From Cupriavidus sp. U2 (GTDB lineage Bacteria; Pseudomonadota; Gammaproteobacteria; Burkholderiales; Burkholderiaceae): 64,000 nucleotides of DNA. This document shows, in pieces, positions 16,936 to 25,827 of this stretch. Below the pieces are notes generated by a model. It was not told the DNA's origin. It saw nothing but the letters and a program-made list of their open reading frames with translations, and ran no database searches. The stretch is taken from contig NZ_RCOG02000037.1 of the NCBI RefSeq assembly GCF_009663685.2, positions 1 to 64,000 on the forward strand. The letters are read 5' to 3'. The position numbers and the translations under genes were made by a program. Every line of letters begins with the position of its first letter. Within the stretch, counting starts at the first letter, position 1.

Positions 16936-17955
16936 ATGAGTCTGATCGGATGGATGCGCGGGCGAACCACGCACGCGGACGAACACGACAAGCACGCGAT
17001 TGCCGAACTCGCGGAGCGTGTCACCCGGCTCAATCCCCGCCTGCGGCTGGTATCGCACTATGAGCGGCAGTTGCGGCCGGCCCTGGCCCAGGCGCTGACG
17101 CACGTTCGCTCGCTGGTGCATGACGTTCCCCCACCGCGCGAAGCCAGCGACCATGCATGGGGCGTCGATCCCTATATCCACGCCTTCTTCGGCACGCCGC
17201 ACGATGTGGCGCTGACGTTCAGCCGCTCGCCTGAACTGCGGGAATTTTTCGGCACATCGCCGGCTACGCAGACGGCCACCGCCGTGCTTGGCATGACCAT
17301 GACAGAGCGACGCACGCTGGGGGTGGCGCTGGAAGGCGATGTCATGCGATCCGACGTGCCGCAGACCAACATCAGCTTCAGCGAGCACCGGATCACGATC
17401 ATCGCCGATTCGGACGCGGCCTTGCGCGACGAGATCGTGCGCCGCATGTTCGACCAGTTGGCTCTGGAGTCAGTGGCCCGGTTCACCGCGGGCAAGTCGC
17501 GGCGCGACGAACTCGATCGCGAGCAGACCTTGCTGCTGGCCCGCCTGCACCTGTTCGAGCGCCAGGGCACGGGCATGCGGTCGGTGGTGGGCGGCGATGC
17601 GCCGGTCAGCGCCGCCGAGGCCGCGTCGCTACGCGAACAGATCGCCAGCAACGAACAGGCACTGTCCCAGCTGAGCGCGACATCGGGCACGCTGGAGCGG
17701 CAGCTCGAATGCCTGAACGAAACGCTTGCCGACGCGCCAGCCCGGTTTTCCATCGCGCATCGACCGCTGCGCCTGAGCGCGACGAATGTGCTGCTGGCGC
17801 CGGACAGCACGACGCCGGCCAGTGATCTCGACCTGCTGACTGCCCACGTGCCGGGCGATCCGCCGCTGGTGCCCGCGTTCACGCTGGTCAGCTTCGCACG
17901 TGGCGACATGGTGTCGCCACGCGCCCTGCTCGACGAGGCGGAACGCTACCTTTGA
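16936..17955 (+). CDS. Conserved hypothetical protein with C-terminal coiled-coil region (339 aa)
   Basis: Not recognised. It has no signal peptide or membrane segment. Residues about 15-65 are helical and charged. The middle section (about 65-165) has mixed composition. Residues about 190-265 look like a coiled coil with heptad-like Leu spacing (SRRDELDREQTLLLARLHLF, then EAASLREQIASNEQALSQLS). The start is ATG 16936, preceded by GGGAGCGG, and an upstream ATG at 16888 has no ribosome site. It stands alone between the MocR gene and the convergent antiporter gene (19 bases between stops). Confidence 0.7.
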   Translation: MSLIGWMRGRTTHADEHDKHAIAELAERVTRLNPRLRLVSHYERQLRPALAQALTHVRSLVHDVPPPREASDHAWGVDPYIHAFFGTPHDVALTFSRSPELREFFGTSPATQTATAVLGMTMTERRTLGVALEGDVMRSDVPQTNISFSEHRITIIADSDAALRDEIVRRMFDQLALESVARFTAGKSRRDELDREQTLLLARLHLFERQGTGMRSVVGGDAPVSAAEAASLREQIASNEQALSQLSATSGTLERQLECLNETLADAPARFSIAHRPLRLSATNVLLAPDSTTPASDLDLLTAHVPGDPPLVPAFTLVSFARGDMVSPRALLDEAERYL

Positions 17956-17974
17956 GGGTGCAGCCGCCTGCCTG

Positions 17975-19702
17975 CTACAGGGCCACGGCGCTGGCGCCAT
18001 TCACGCTCTCGGGCACGAAACGCCCGAGCACATGGCCGGACATGCCCTTGGCCAGTTCTTCCTCGCCGTAGAACACGGTGCCCAGCCCTTCCTTGCGCAG
18101 CAGCTTTGACTCGTCCTCGCTGTGGGTGCGCAGAACTACCTCGACATGCGGATTGAGCGTGCGGGCAGTCTCCACCATCTGCCGCACGTACAACGGTTCC
18201 GGCACGGCCACCACCAGCATGGCTGCATGGGCGATATGCGCCTGGATCAGCACGGCCGGGTCGGCCGCATTGCCCGACACCGCCGCAAAGCCGGCCTTGC
18301 GCAGGCCCTCCACCAGCTCGCGGTTTTCGTCGGCAATCACGAACGGGATGCCGCGCTCCTGCATCGCCTTGGCAATCCGGCGACCCACACGGCCATAGCC
18401 GACCAGCACCACCTGGCCCTGCAAATACTTGCGTTCGGTCGTGACCGGCAGTTCGGCATACGGGTCGCCACGCTGCTCCAGATTGCGGGCAATCGCCGAA
18501 CGCGCCAGAATCCAGCGCCGCACGGGCTCCAGCGCCGCAAACAGCAGCGGATTCAGGGCGATGGAGATCAGCGCGCCAGCCAGGATCAGGCTCATGCCTT
18601 CTTCCGGCAGCAGGCCGAGCGTCACACCAAGCCCCGCCAGGATGAACGAGAATTCGCCAATCTGAGCCAGGCTGGCCGACACCGTCAGCGCCGTATTGAG
18701 CGGGTAGCGGAACGCCAGCACCAGCGCGAACGCGGCCAGCGACTTGCCCACCACGATGACGGCCACCACGGCCAGCACGTGCAGCGGCAGCTCCACCAGG
18801 ATCTCGGGCTTGAACAGCATGCCGACCGAAACGAAGAACAGCACCGAGAACGCATCGCGCAGCGGCAGCGATTCTTCGGCCGCGCGGTGACTGAACTGCG
18901 ATTCGCGCATCACCATGCCGGCAAAGAAGGCGCCAAGCGCGAACGACACGCTGAAGACCTCGGCCGCACCAAACGCGATGCCGATCGCCACGGCCACCAC
19001 CGCCAGCGTGAACAGCTCGCGCGAGCCGGTCTTGGCCACCTGCCACAGCAGCCATGGCAACACCCGACGCCCCGCGATCAGCATCAGCGCGATAAAGGCC
19101 ACCACCTGCAGCAGCGTCTGGAACACCGTCATGCCGATCGACTGCGAGGCCTGTGCGTCGGCGTTCACCGTCCCGCCCAGCAGCCCCGCCAGCGGCGGCA
19201 GCAACACCAGCACCAGCACCGTTGCCAGATCCTCGACCACCAGCCAGCCGACCGCGATGCGCCCATTCATGGTTTCCAGCACCCCCCGGCTTTCCAGCGC
19301 CTTGAGCAGCACCACCGTACTGGCGCACGACAGCGACAGCCCGAAGATCAGCCCGGTGCCCCAATGCCAGCCCCAGCCCCATCCGATGGCCATGCCCAGC
19401 AGCGTGGCAATCCCCATCTGAACCACGGCGCCGGGTATGGCGATCCGCTTGACGGCCAGCAGGTCGCTCAACGAAAAATGCAGGCCCACGCCGAACATCA
19501 GCAGCATCACGCCAATCTCGGAAAGCTGGGCGGCCAGGTGGACATCAGCGACAAAGCCGGGCGTGCCCGGACCAATGATGATGCCCGACACGAGATAGCC
19601 AACCAGCGCCGGTATCTTCATGCGCTCCGCGAGGAATCCGAGCACAAGCGCGATACCAAAGCCTGCGGCGAGCGTGGTGATGAGGGTCAGGTTGTGATCC
19701 AT
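17975..19702 (-). CDS. Kef-type cation:proton antiporter, CPA2 family with RCK domain (575 aa)
   Basis: An inner-membrane monovalent cation/proton antiporter. Residues about 1-390 contain around twelve hydrophobic segments, including FGLSLSCASTVVLLKALE and GWLVVEDLATVLVLVLLP with the buried Asp typical of the exchanger core. From about residue 425 an RCK/TrkA-N Rossmann domain begins with VVLVGYGRVGRRIAKAM, and a short C-terminal tail follows. The domain order resembles E. coli YbaL/KefB. The start is ATG 19702; a TTG at 19726 would add eight residues. No KefF/KefG ancillary gene is adjacent, so glutathione gating cannot be assumed. Confidence 0.9.
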   Translation of the reverse strand: MDHNLTLITTLAAGFGIALVLGFLAERMKIPALVGYLVSGIIIGPGTPGFVADVHLAAQLSEIGVMLLMFGVGLHFSLSDLLAVKRIAIPGAVVQMGIATLLGMAIGWGWGWHWGTGLIFGLSLSCASTVVLLKALESRGVLETMNGRIAVGWLVVEDLATVLVLVLLPPLAGLLGGTVNADAQASQSIGMTVFQTLLQVVAFIALMLIAGRRVLPWLLWQVAKTGSRELFTLAVVAVAIGIAFGAAEVFSVSFALGAFFAGMVMRESQFSHRAAEESLPLRDAFSVLFFVSVGMLFKPEILVELPLHVLAVVAVIVVGKSLAAFALVLAFRYPLNTALTVSASLAQIGEFSFILAGLGVTLGLLPEEGMSLILAGALISIALNPLLFAALEPVRRWILARSAIARNLEQRGDPYAELPVTTERKYLQGQVVLVGYGRVGRRIAKAMQERGIPFVIADENRELVEGLRKAGFAAVSGNAADPAVLIQAHIAHAAMLVVAVPEPLYVRQMVETARTLNPHVEVVLRTHSEDESKLLRKEGLGTVFYGEEELAKGMSGHVLGRFVPESVNGASAVAL

Positions 19703-19857
19703 GGGCAGGGGCGTCCGGGAGGTCAAGCGGCAAAGGGGCGTTCACGAATTGTAACTGCCATGCTGGCATCGCATCGCGAACGTTTTCCTGACAGGCATGA
19801 CCCGGCCCGCGCGGCACGGCGAGTCTGGCGCCCGGCCGTGGCATCGATGTGCCCCGG

Positions 19858-20721
19858 TTACCGGGCGCCGGATTCGGTGTTCTCGATGATCGGCCGCAAC
19901 AACGTGAAATCGTTGGGATAGAAAGGCGGCACCGCCGAGGGGCTCCTCTTGCGCGCCACCTCCACGAACGGTCGGTCGGCCTCGATCGCAAGCATCAGGT
20001 CGAACCGTTTGACGCCCGCAGCCTTGGCGCGTTCCACATCGCGCTCGCTTTTGGCCCGGTAGGCAATCGTTCGCATCAGCAGGTCATAGAGCAGCCGGGG
20101 CCGGCGCTCGACCGCCAGTGCCGCATCGTGGCGGCGCCTTGCCAGCACCGCGTGCCACAGCGCGGAGTCTTCGAGACCAGCCGTGTGCTCGGCGAGCGCA
20201 ACCAGTTGCACCTTGCCGGTGCGCGGCGAGTACGCGACGCCCTGGGCATCCAGGAACGCCCGGATATCCGACAGACGCTGGCCAAGCAGTTCCTCGGTAC
20301 GGGTCTTCGCCTTCTGCGGCTGGTCGATGTCGGTCCAGTGCGATGGAAACGCGCCCATCTCGGCGAAAATTGCGGCCCAGTCGTCGTACTCGGTCCAGGT
20401 CCAGTCCCGGCCCTTGAAGTACCTCGAATAGACCTGCTCGAAATAGCCGGCCATGTTCAGGCCGTCTGACCCGCTGCGCTTGACGATGGCAAGAATCTCG
20501 GCGGCTTCGGCATCGGAGATGCCGACCACGCTCTCCATCACGCGATTGAAGACGCGCTCGTAGGAACTGGTTGTATCCTGAACATACAGCGCAGGCGGCG
20601 CGGCCATCGGCGCCGGCCTGGCTTCAGCCGGCGCGCGTCTGGCCTTGCGAAAGAATTTGAAGACGCCCACTTCTCTGATGTGTGCCCCGGGCGACACGAT
20701 GTATCGGTTGATCCGTGACAT
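19858..20721 (-). CDS. Hypothetical protein (287 aa)
   Basis: Not recognised. It is a soluble, Trp/Tyr-containing protein without a signal peptide. After a basic N-terminus and an Ala/Pro-rich linker (residues about 25-45), the remainder appears largely helical (SYERVFNRVMESVVGISDAE, GYFEQVYSRYFKGRDW). The start is ATG 20721 and has no clear ribosome site. It is divergent from the secreted protease-like gene at 20754, with 32 bases between the starts, so the two promoters must overlap each other's genes or be very compact. Confidence 0.65.
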   Translation of the reverse strand: MSRINRYIVSPGAHIREVGVFKFFRKARRAPAEARPAPMAAPPALYVQDTTSSYERVFNRVMESVVGISDAEAAEILAIVKRSGSDGLNMAGYFEQVYSRYFKGRDWTWTEYDDWAAIFAEMGAFPSHWTDIDQPQKAKTRTEELLGQRLSDIRAFLDAQGVAYSPRTGKVQLVALAEHTAGLEDSALWHAVLARRRHDAALAVERRPRLLYDLLMRTIAYRAKSERDVERAKAAGVKRFDLMLAIEADRPFVEVARKRSPSAVPPFYPNDFTLLRPIIENTESGAR

Positions 20722-20753
20722 TTTTGCATATTTGCGGGAAAGGTGAGGCGGCC

Positions 20754-21662
20754 ATGCGATCTGCCGAGAGTCATGCCGGACAAGCCGGGCTTGCGCCTTT
20801 CCTGCACGCCTTGCGGGGATTGCTGCTGCTGGGCGGCCTGTTTTCCGCCCACGCCCCGGCCATGGAATTCCGCATCTACCACCAACCCGAACTGAACCGG
20901 CGGATGATCGTTGGCCAGGGTCGCATCGAGGACGGTGACGCCGACAAGTTCCGGGCCGTGGCCCGCATCGCCGACCGCGACGACGAAGGCCTGGTCACGC
21001 TGATCCTGGACAGCCCCGGCGGCAACGTGGAGGCAGCCTTCCGGCTGGTGGACGCGATGGACAACGTGCGCGTGTACACCGCGGTGCCGGACGGTGCCCG
21101 GTGTGCGTCGGCCTGTGCGTCGATCGTTTTTGCGTCCGGAGAGCGCCGCAGCATCCTGGGTTCCGGACTGCTGGGGTTCCACAGTTGCTACAAGCGCCAG
21201 GGCGCCGCCCTGCTGTCGGACTCTCTGTGTAACGAGATCGTCGCGGCAAATGCCATGCAACGAGGCGTGACCCATGCCGCCATCAACCGCTTCGTGGCGG
21301 ACCACGGCGCACACGAGATGGCCTGGGTTGGCCGCAACGTCGTGTGCCGCTCGCTGCAAGGGCTCTGCAAGCCGGGCCCCATCGAAAAGCGGAACGACAC
21401 CCACGCGGCCCTGACGCGCAGTTTCGACTGCAGCCGGCTGACCTCGATGGCATCGCAACTGGTATGCGGCGATACCGATCTGGCGCGGGCCGACAAGGAA
21501 CTGGCCGACCTGTATGGCCGCAAGCTTGCGTCCGCGGCCAACAAGACGCGCGTCCGCGATGACCAGCGAACGTGGCTGCGCGACGAGCGCAACCGCTGCA
21601 GCGACAAGGCCTGCCTGCAGCGCGCCTATCGGAACCGGATCGATGTGCTGAAGCGGGCCTGA
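20754..21662 (+). CDS. Secreted ClpP-fold protease-like protein fused to an LprI-type Cys-rich domain (302 aa)
   Basis: The N-terminus has a signal-like hydrophobic stretch (ALRGLLLLGGLFSAHAPAM, residues about 18-37). Residues about 45-190 have a ClpP/crotonase-type fold, with LVTLILDSPGGNVEAAFRLV, the candidate nucleophile Ser in CASACASIVFASG and a candidate His in LGFHSC. Residues about 222-300 carry a domain like LprI/DUF1311 with paired cysteines (FDCSRLTSMASQLVCGD, NRCSDKACLQRAYRNR). That family includes lysozyme-inhibitor-like proteins. The start is ATG 20754 with AAGGTGAGG just upstream. A periplasmic role in protein turnover or envelope stress is inferred. Confidence 0.75.
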   Translation: MRSAESHAGQAGLAPFLHALRGLLLLGGLFSAHAPAMEFRIYHQPELNRRMIVGQGRIEDGDADKFRAVARIADRDDEGLVTLILDSPGGNVEAAFRLVDAMDNVRVYTAVPDGARCASACASIVFASGERRSILGSGLLGFHSCYKRQGAALLSDSLCNEIVAANAMQRGVTHAAINRFVADHGAHEMAWVGRNVVCRSLQGLCKPGPIEKRNDTHAALTRSFDCSRLTSMASQLVCGDTDLARADKELADLYGRKLASAANKTRVRDDQRTWLRDERNRCSDKACLQRAYRNRIDVLKRA

Positions 21663-21689
21663 CGGGTCCGGGGCGCCCTCCGCCTCCGC

Positions 21690-21992
21690 CTAGTACTTGA
21701 TATCCCGCGCCGCCTCCCGCCCGCCCTGCTTGGTCTGCCGCTTGTCCTGCCGGCATGCCGAATTGCTCTTCTGGTCGGCCGCCCGACAATCCTGCTTGGT
21801 CTCGCGCGCACCCTGACGCGTGTCCTGCCGTACGTCGCGGCCCTGGCGCCGTTGCTGGGCCTGCTCGGTGGCCCACGCCGGCGCGGCAGGCAGCGCCACC
21901 ACCAGCGCCAGCCATGCCAGCACGCAGGCCTTCGCATGGCGACTGCCTCGCCCTTTCGCCTGACAGTTTCCGTTACGCATCACAGTGGCCAT
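21690..21992 (-). CDS. Small secreted Gln/Arg/Lys-rich protein (100 aa)
   Basis: It has a signal peptide (VLAWLALVVALPAAPAWA, predicted cleavage after AWA). The mature part of about 58 residues is almost entirely Gln, Arg, Lys, Asp and Ala (QAQQRRQGRDVRQDTRQG) with two cysteines (DCRAAD and SACRQD), and it looks degenerately repetitive. I chose ATG 21992 because GAGG lies eight bases upstream; ATG 21980 is four codons later. Function unknown. The strong positive charge and probable disulfide suggest an extracytoplasmic nucleic-acid or surface-binding role, but this is speculation. It converges with the protease-like gene 27 bases away. Confidence 0.65.
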   Translation of the reverse strand: MATVMRNGNCQAKGRGSRHAKACVLAWLALVVALPAAPAWATEQAQQRRQGRDVRQDTRQGARETKQDCRAADQKSNSACRQDKRQTKQGGREAARDIKY

Positions 21993-22440
21993 CACAGTTG
22001 CCTCATCGGACATGAAAATCATTGCGCAGCAGGTCACGGCTTGCGCAATGCCTGCAGCGCCCCGGGCCAGATCCGTTCCAGCCCGCGTGCCGCGTCGGAC
22101 CCGTGAATCTCCCTGACATCGCCCTGGCGTTGCTCCAGCGGCCACAGCACGCCCCGCATGCCGTCATTCAAGGAATTTGGCAGCCGGCGCCCGTTTTTCC
22201 ATTGGACCTTGGCCTAATCCGCCCCCCCAAATGCCGCGTAAATTCCATCCAGTAGCCCTTTGGCCCAATTGAGCACCAACGCTGGGCAGACTACGTTGTG
22301 TATCTGGGAATAGTGCGTGGCACCGGGAATTGACTTTGCCGATTCACCAAGGTGCCCATTCGTCACGCAGCCCGCGAAATGGAGCCGGTCCGAGTGGCCG
22401 CTTTCGCGCTGCAACATTGGATCAAAACCGGAGATACATG
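21993..22440. other. 448-base region upstream of aspD, mostly non-coding
   Basis: It holds the promoter side of the small secreted protein (left) and of aspD (right). A short minus-strand open frame at 22034-22213 has protein-like composition and is listed separately. The part from 22220 to 22430 is less GC-rich than its surroundings and holds no ORF I can support, so it is probably the aspD control region. No clear palindromic operator was seen. Confidence 0.5.
22034..22159 (-). CDS. Possible small ORF or gene remnant (41 aa)
   Basis: The frame from ATG 22159 to TGA 22034 reads MRGVLWPLEQRQGDVREIHG and ends GALQALRKP. The same frame stays open and protein-like up to a TAG at 22214 (AKVQWKNGRRLPNSLND before the ATG). 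The composition looks like real protein, but no ribosome site was found. It could be a small gene with an unusual start or the C-terminal remnant of a lost gene. Low confidence. Confidence 0.3.
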   Translation of the reverse strand: MRGVLWPLEQRQGDVREIHGSDAARGLERIWPGALQALRKP

Positions 22441-24060
22441 ATGAGCAAGCGGGATACCTCCAAGCTGGCCAGCCTTTCGCCATTCGAACTGAAGGACGAA
22501 CTGATCAAATTAGCCGGCAGCGTGTCCAACCGGCTCATGCTCAATGCCGGGCGCGGCAACCCCAACTTCCTGGCTACCGTGCCGCGTCATGGCTTCTGGC
22601 AGCTGGGTCTGTTCGCCATGCGCGAATCCGAGCGGTCGTTCTCGTATCTGACCGAAGGCGTAGGCGGCTTTCCGCGCCGCGCCGGCATCGAGGAACGCTT
22701 CGACCTCTTTGCCCGCGAGCATCGCGACGTGCCGGGCGTGCGTTTCCTGGCCGGCGCCGTGTCCTATGTACGCGACCAGCTCGGGCTGGACGGCGGCGAT
22801 TTCCTGTACGAGATGTGCGAAGGCATCCTGGCCTGCAACTACCCGGTGCCCGACCGCATGCTCAGGTTGTCGGAAAAGATCGTCAAGCAATACATTCGCC
22901 GGGAAATGATCGGCAAGCACCCGTTCCTGGGGGATTTCGATCTTTATGCCGTCGAAGGCGGAACGGCCGCCATGACCTATCTGTTCAATTCGATGCGCGT
23001 CAATCACCTGCTCAAGGCCGGCGACACGATTGCGCTGGGCATGCCGATCTTTACGCCCTATATCGAAATTCCCGAGCTGGCCGAATACCACCTGACCGAA
23101 TTGTCGATCGACGCCGATCCGGCCGATGGCTGGCAATACCCGAAAAAGGAACTCGACAAGCTGCGTGACCCGAAGGTCAAGGCATTCTTCCTGGTCAACC
23201 CGAGCAATCCGCCATCGGTCAAGGTCAGCGACGAGAGCCTGCAATACATCGCCGAGATCGTCAAGGAGCGTCCGGACCTGATCATCCTGACCGACGATGT
23301 CTACGGCACGTTCGCCGACAACTTCGTGTCGCTGTTCGCCATGTGCCCGCGCAACACCATCCTGGTCTATTCGTACTCGAAGTATTTCGGGGCCACGGGA
23401 TGGCGGCTCGGCGTGATTGCCACGCACAAGTCGAACCTGTTCGACGAAAAGCTGGCCGAGTTGCCAAAGGACGACCGCGCCGGCCTGAACAAGCGCTACG
23501 CGTCGATCACCACCGAACCCGAGAAGCTGCAGTTCATCGACCGCATCGTGGCCGACAGCCGCACCGTCGCGCTCAACCACACGGCGGGCCTCTCCACACC
23601 CCAGCAGGTGCAGATGGTGCTGTTCTCGCTGTTCTCGCTCATGGACACCGACGAAAGCTACAAGAAGGCCATGAAGCGACTGATCCGGAGCCGCAAGGCC
23701 GCACTGTACCGCGGCATGGGTACGCCGCTGGCCGAGGTGGACGAGAACGTCGTGGACTACTACACCCTGCTCGACGTCGAACAGATGAGCCGCGAGGTGG
23801 GGCCGGAGTTCGTCAAGTGGCTGCTCGAATCGATCCAGCCGCACGAACTGCTGTTCAGGCTGGCCGAAGAGGCCGGCGTGGTGCTGCTGCCCGGCGGCGG
23901 CTTTGGCACCCGGCATCCGTCCGGCCGCGTGTCGCTGGCCAACCTCAACGAAGAGGACTACGTCAAGATCGGCCGCTCGGTGCGCAAGCTGCGCGATGAA
24001 TACCTGGAGCGGTATCGCGAGAACGGAGGCGGCAAGGAGAACGGCGCGAAGAAGAAGTAG
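22441..24060 (+). CDS. aspD: Aspartate 4-decarboxylase / aspartate aminotransferase AspD (539 aa)
   Basis: A PLP enzyme that beta-decarboxylates L-aspartate to L-alanine and CO2, with side aminotransferase activity. The length (about 530-540) and the fold-type I core fit AspD, and the PLP Lys is K314 in SYSKYFGATGWRLG. Family features include LNAGRGNPNFLATVPRHGFW near the N-terminus, FLVNPSNPPSVKVSD, and GGGFGTRHPSGRVSLANL near the C-terminus. The start is ATG 22441 with GGAG seven bases upstream (an ATG at 22438 is too close). Together with aspT, 63 bases downstream, it makes the known proton-motive aspartate-alanine cycle. Confidence 0.93.
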   Translation: MSKRDTSKLASLSPFELKDELIKLAGSVSNRLMLNAGRGNPNFLATVPRHGFWQLGLFAMRESERSFSYLTEGVGGFPRRAGIEERFDLFAREHRDVPGVRFLAGAVSYVRDQLGLDGGDFLYEMCEGILACNYPVPDRMLRLSEKIVKQYIRREMIGKHPFLGDFDLYAVEGGTAAMTYLFNSMRVNHLLKAGDTIALGMPIFTPYIEIPELAEYHLTELSIDADPADGWQYPKKELDKLRDPKVKAFFLVNPSNPPSVKVSDESLQYIAEIVKERPDLIILTDDVYGTFADNFVSLFAMCPRNTILVYSYSKYFGATGWRLGVIATHKSNLFDEKLAELPKDDRAGLNKRYASITTEPEKLQFIDRIVADSRTVALNHTAGLSTPQQVQMVLFSLFSLMDTDESYKKAMKRLIRSRKAALYRGMGTPLAEVDENVVDYYTLLDVEQMSREVGPEFVKWLLESIQPHELLFRLAEEAGVVLLPGGGFGTRHPSGRVSLANLNEEDYVKIGRSVRKLRDEYLERYRENGGGKENGAKKK

Positions 24061-24123
24061 GCGCACTCGCCACGCCCATCCAGTCTTGCCGCAAACGCCG
24101 AGGTCCGACAAGGAGGCATCACC

Positions 24124-25812
24124 ATGACGTGGTTCGTTGATACGCTCAAGGCCTATCCGGAGATCGCCATCTTCCTGGCGCTCGGTATTGGCTACTGGGT
24201 GGGCGGAAAGAGCTTCAAGGGGTTCAGCCTTGGGGCCGTGACATCGACGCTGCTGGTCGCCATCGTCATCGGCATTCTCGGCGTCAAGATCTCCGCGAAC
24301 GTGAAATCGGTCTTCTTCCTGATGTTCCTGTTCGCGGTGGGTTACGGGGTGGGTCCGCAGTTCGTGCGCGGCATCGCCAAGGATGGCGTGCCGCAGGCGA
24401 TCTTCGCGGCCATCCTGGCGGTGCTGTCGCTCGGCGCATCCGTGGTGGCCGCCATGGTCGCCGGGTACGACCTTGGCTCGGCGGCCGGGCTGTTCGCCGG
24501 ATCGCAAACCATCTCGGCGTCGATGGGCCTTGCCACCGACGCCATCAACCGGCTCGGGCGATCGCCGGAAGAAACCAAGATGCTGCTGGACGGCATGCCG
24601 ATTGCCTATGCGGTCACGTACATCTTCGGCACCGTGGGATCGGCCATCATCCTGGCCCAGATCGGGCCCAGGCTGCTGGGCATCGATCTGGTGGCTGCCT
24701 GCAAGGAGTACGAGCAGATGCTGGGGGCCGGGTCGGCCGGCGGCGCGGGCACCGAATGGCACGAGTTCGAGGTGCGCGCCTACGCCGTAGCGCCCGACAG
24801 CCCGTTCATCGGCCGGTCCGTGGGCGATCTCGAAGCCGGCACGCGCGACGGTGTGCGCGCCTTCATCGAACGTATCCGGCGCGGCGGCAAGATCATCGAG
24901 GTGGACCAGCACACGCTGATCGAAGGGGGCGACGTGGTGGCCATCGGCGGCAAGCGCGACCAGCTGATTGCGCGGCTGGGCCCCAGCGGCCGAGAGGTGG
25001 AGGATGCGGAACTGCTCAACATCCACACCGAAGGCGTCGACATCTACATCACCAACAAGGAAGTCGACGGCAAGCCGCTGCAGGAACTGGCGCGCTGGCC
25101 CGGCGCGCGCGGGGTGTTCCTCAAGAAGATCAAGCGTGGCCCGACCGAGACCGTGATTCCGGTGCTGCCCAAGACCCAGCTGTATCGCGGCGACGTGATC
25201 ACGCTCGTGGGCCGCACGCAGGATATCAACGCCACCGCCAAGCAGCTGGGCTATGTGGACCGCCCCACCACCGTCACCGACGTCGCCTTCGTCTCGCTGG
25301 CCATCACGGTCGGCGCGCTGATCGGTGCCATCGTGATCCACGTGGCCGGCATTCCATTGACGATTTCCACGGCGGGCGGGTCGCTGATCGCCGGCATCAT
25401 CTTCGGCTGGTTCCGCGCCATCCATCCCACGTTCGGGCGCATTCCCGAGCCGACGCTATGGTTCATGAACTCGGTCGGCCTGAACGTCTTTATCGCCGTG
25501 GTCGGCATCTCGGCCGGGCCGGGCTTTATCGCCGGGCTGCAGAAGCTCGGCGTGAGCCTGTTCCTGTGGGGCATCTTTGCCACCGCGGTGCCGCTGATCA
25601 TCGGCATGTTCCTGGCAAAATTCGTGTTCGGCTTTCACCCGGCCCTGATCCTGGGCATCTGCGCCGGTGCGCGAACCACCACGGCGGCGCTGGGGATGGT
25701 GTGCGAAGCGGCCAAGAGCCAGGTGCCCGGCCTGGGCTACACCGTGACGTACGCGGTAGGCAACACGCTGCTGACCATCTGGGGGATGGTGATCATCATG
25801 ATCCTGGCCTGA
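24124..25812 (+). CDS. aspT: Aspartate:alanine antiporter AspT (562 aa)
   Basis: An inner-membrane exchanger of the AAEx family that imports aspartate and exports alanine. It has two hydrophobic blocks (residues about 8-190 and 385-562) separated by a large hydrophilic region (about 200-375) containing RCK_C-like segments such as VGDLEAGTRDGVRAFIERI and LIEGGDVVAIGGKRDQL. That split layout is diagnostic of the family. The start is ATG 24124 with a near-ideal AAGGAGG upstream. It is paired with aspD on the same strand. Exchange of aspartate (1-) for alanine (0) plus internal proton consumption generates proton-motive force. Confidence 0.93.
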   Translation: MTWFVDTLKAYPEIAIFLALGIGYWVGGKSFKGFSLGAVTSTLLVAIVIGILGVKISANVKSVFFLMFLFAVGYGVGPQFVRGIAKDGVPQAIFAAILAVLSLGASVVAAMVAGYDLGSAAGLFAGSQTISASMGLATDAINRLGRSPEETKMLLDGMPIAYAVTYIFGTVGSAIILAQIGPRLLGIDLVAACKEYEQMLGAGSAGGAGTEWHEFEVRAYAVAPDSPFIGRSVGDLEAGTRDGVRAFIERIRRGGKIIEVDQHTLIEGGDVVAIGGKRDQLIARLGPSGREVEDAELLNIHTEGVDIYITNKEVDGKPLQELARWPGARGVFLKKIKRGPTETVIPVLPKTQLYRGDVITLVGRTQDINATAKQLGYVDRPTTVTDVAFVSLAITVGALIGAIVIHVAGIPLTISTAGGSLIAGIIFGWFRAIHPTFGRIPEPTLWFMNSVGLNVFIAVVGISAGPGFIAGLQKLGVSLFLWGIFATAVPLIIGMFLAKFVFGFHPALILGICAGARTTTAALGMVCEAAKSQVPGLGYTVTYAVGNTLLTIWGMVIIMILA

Positions 25813-25827
25813 TACGGCGCCGACGCA

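Noticed and set aside
22510..25425. Minus-strand open frame of 971 codons across aspD and aspT
   Set aside because: It has no recognisable motif and is the antisense shadow of two well-supported genes.
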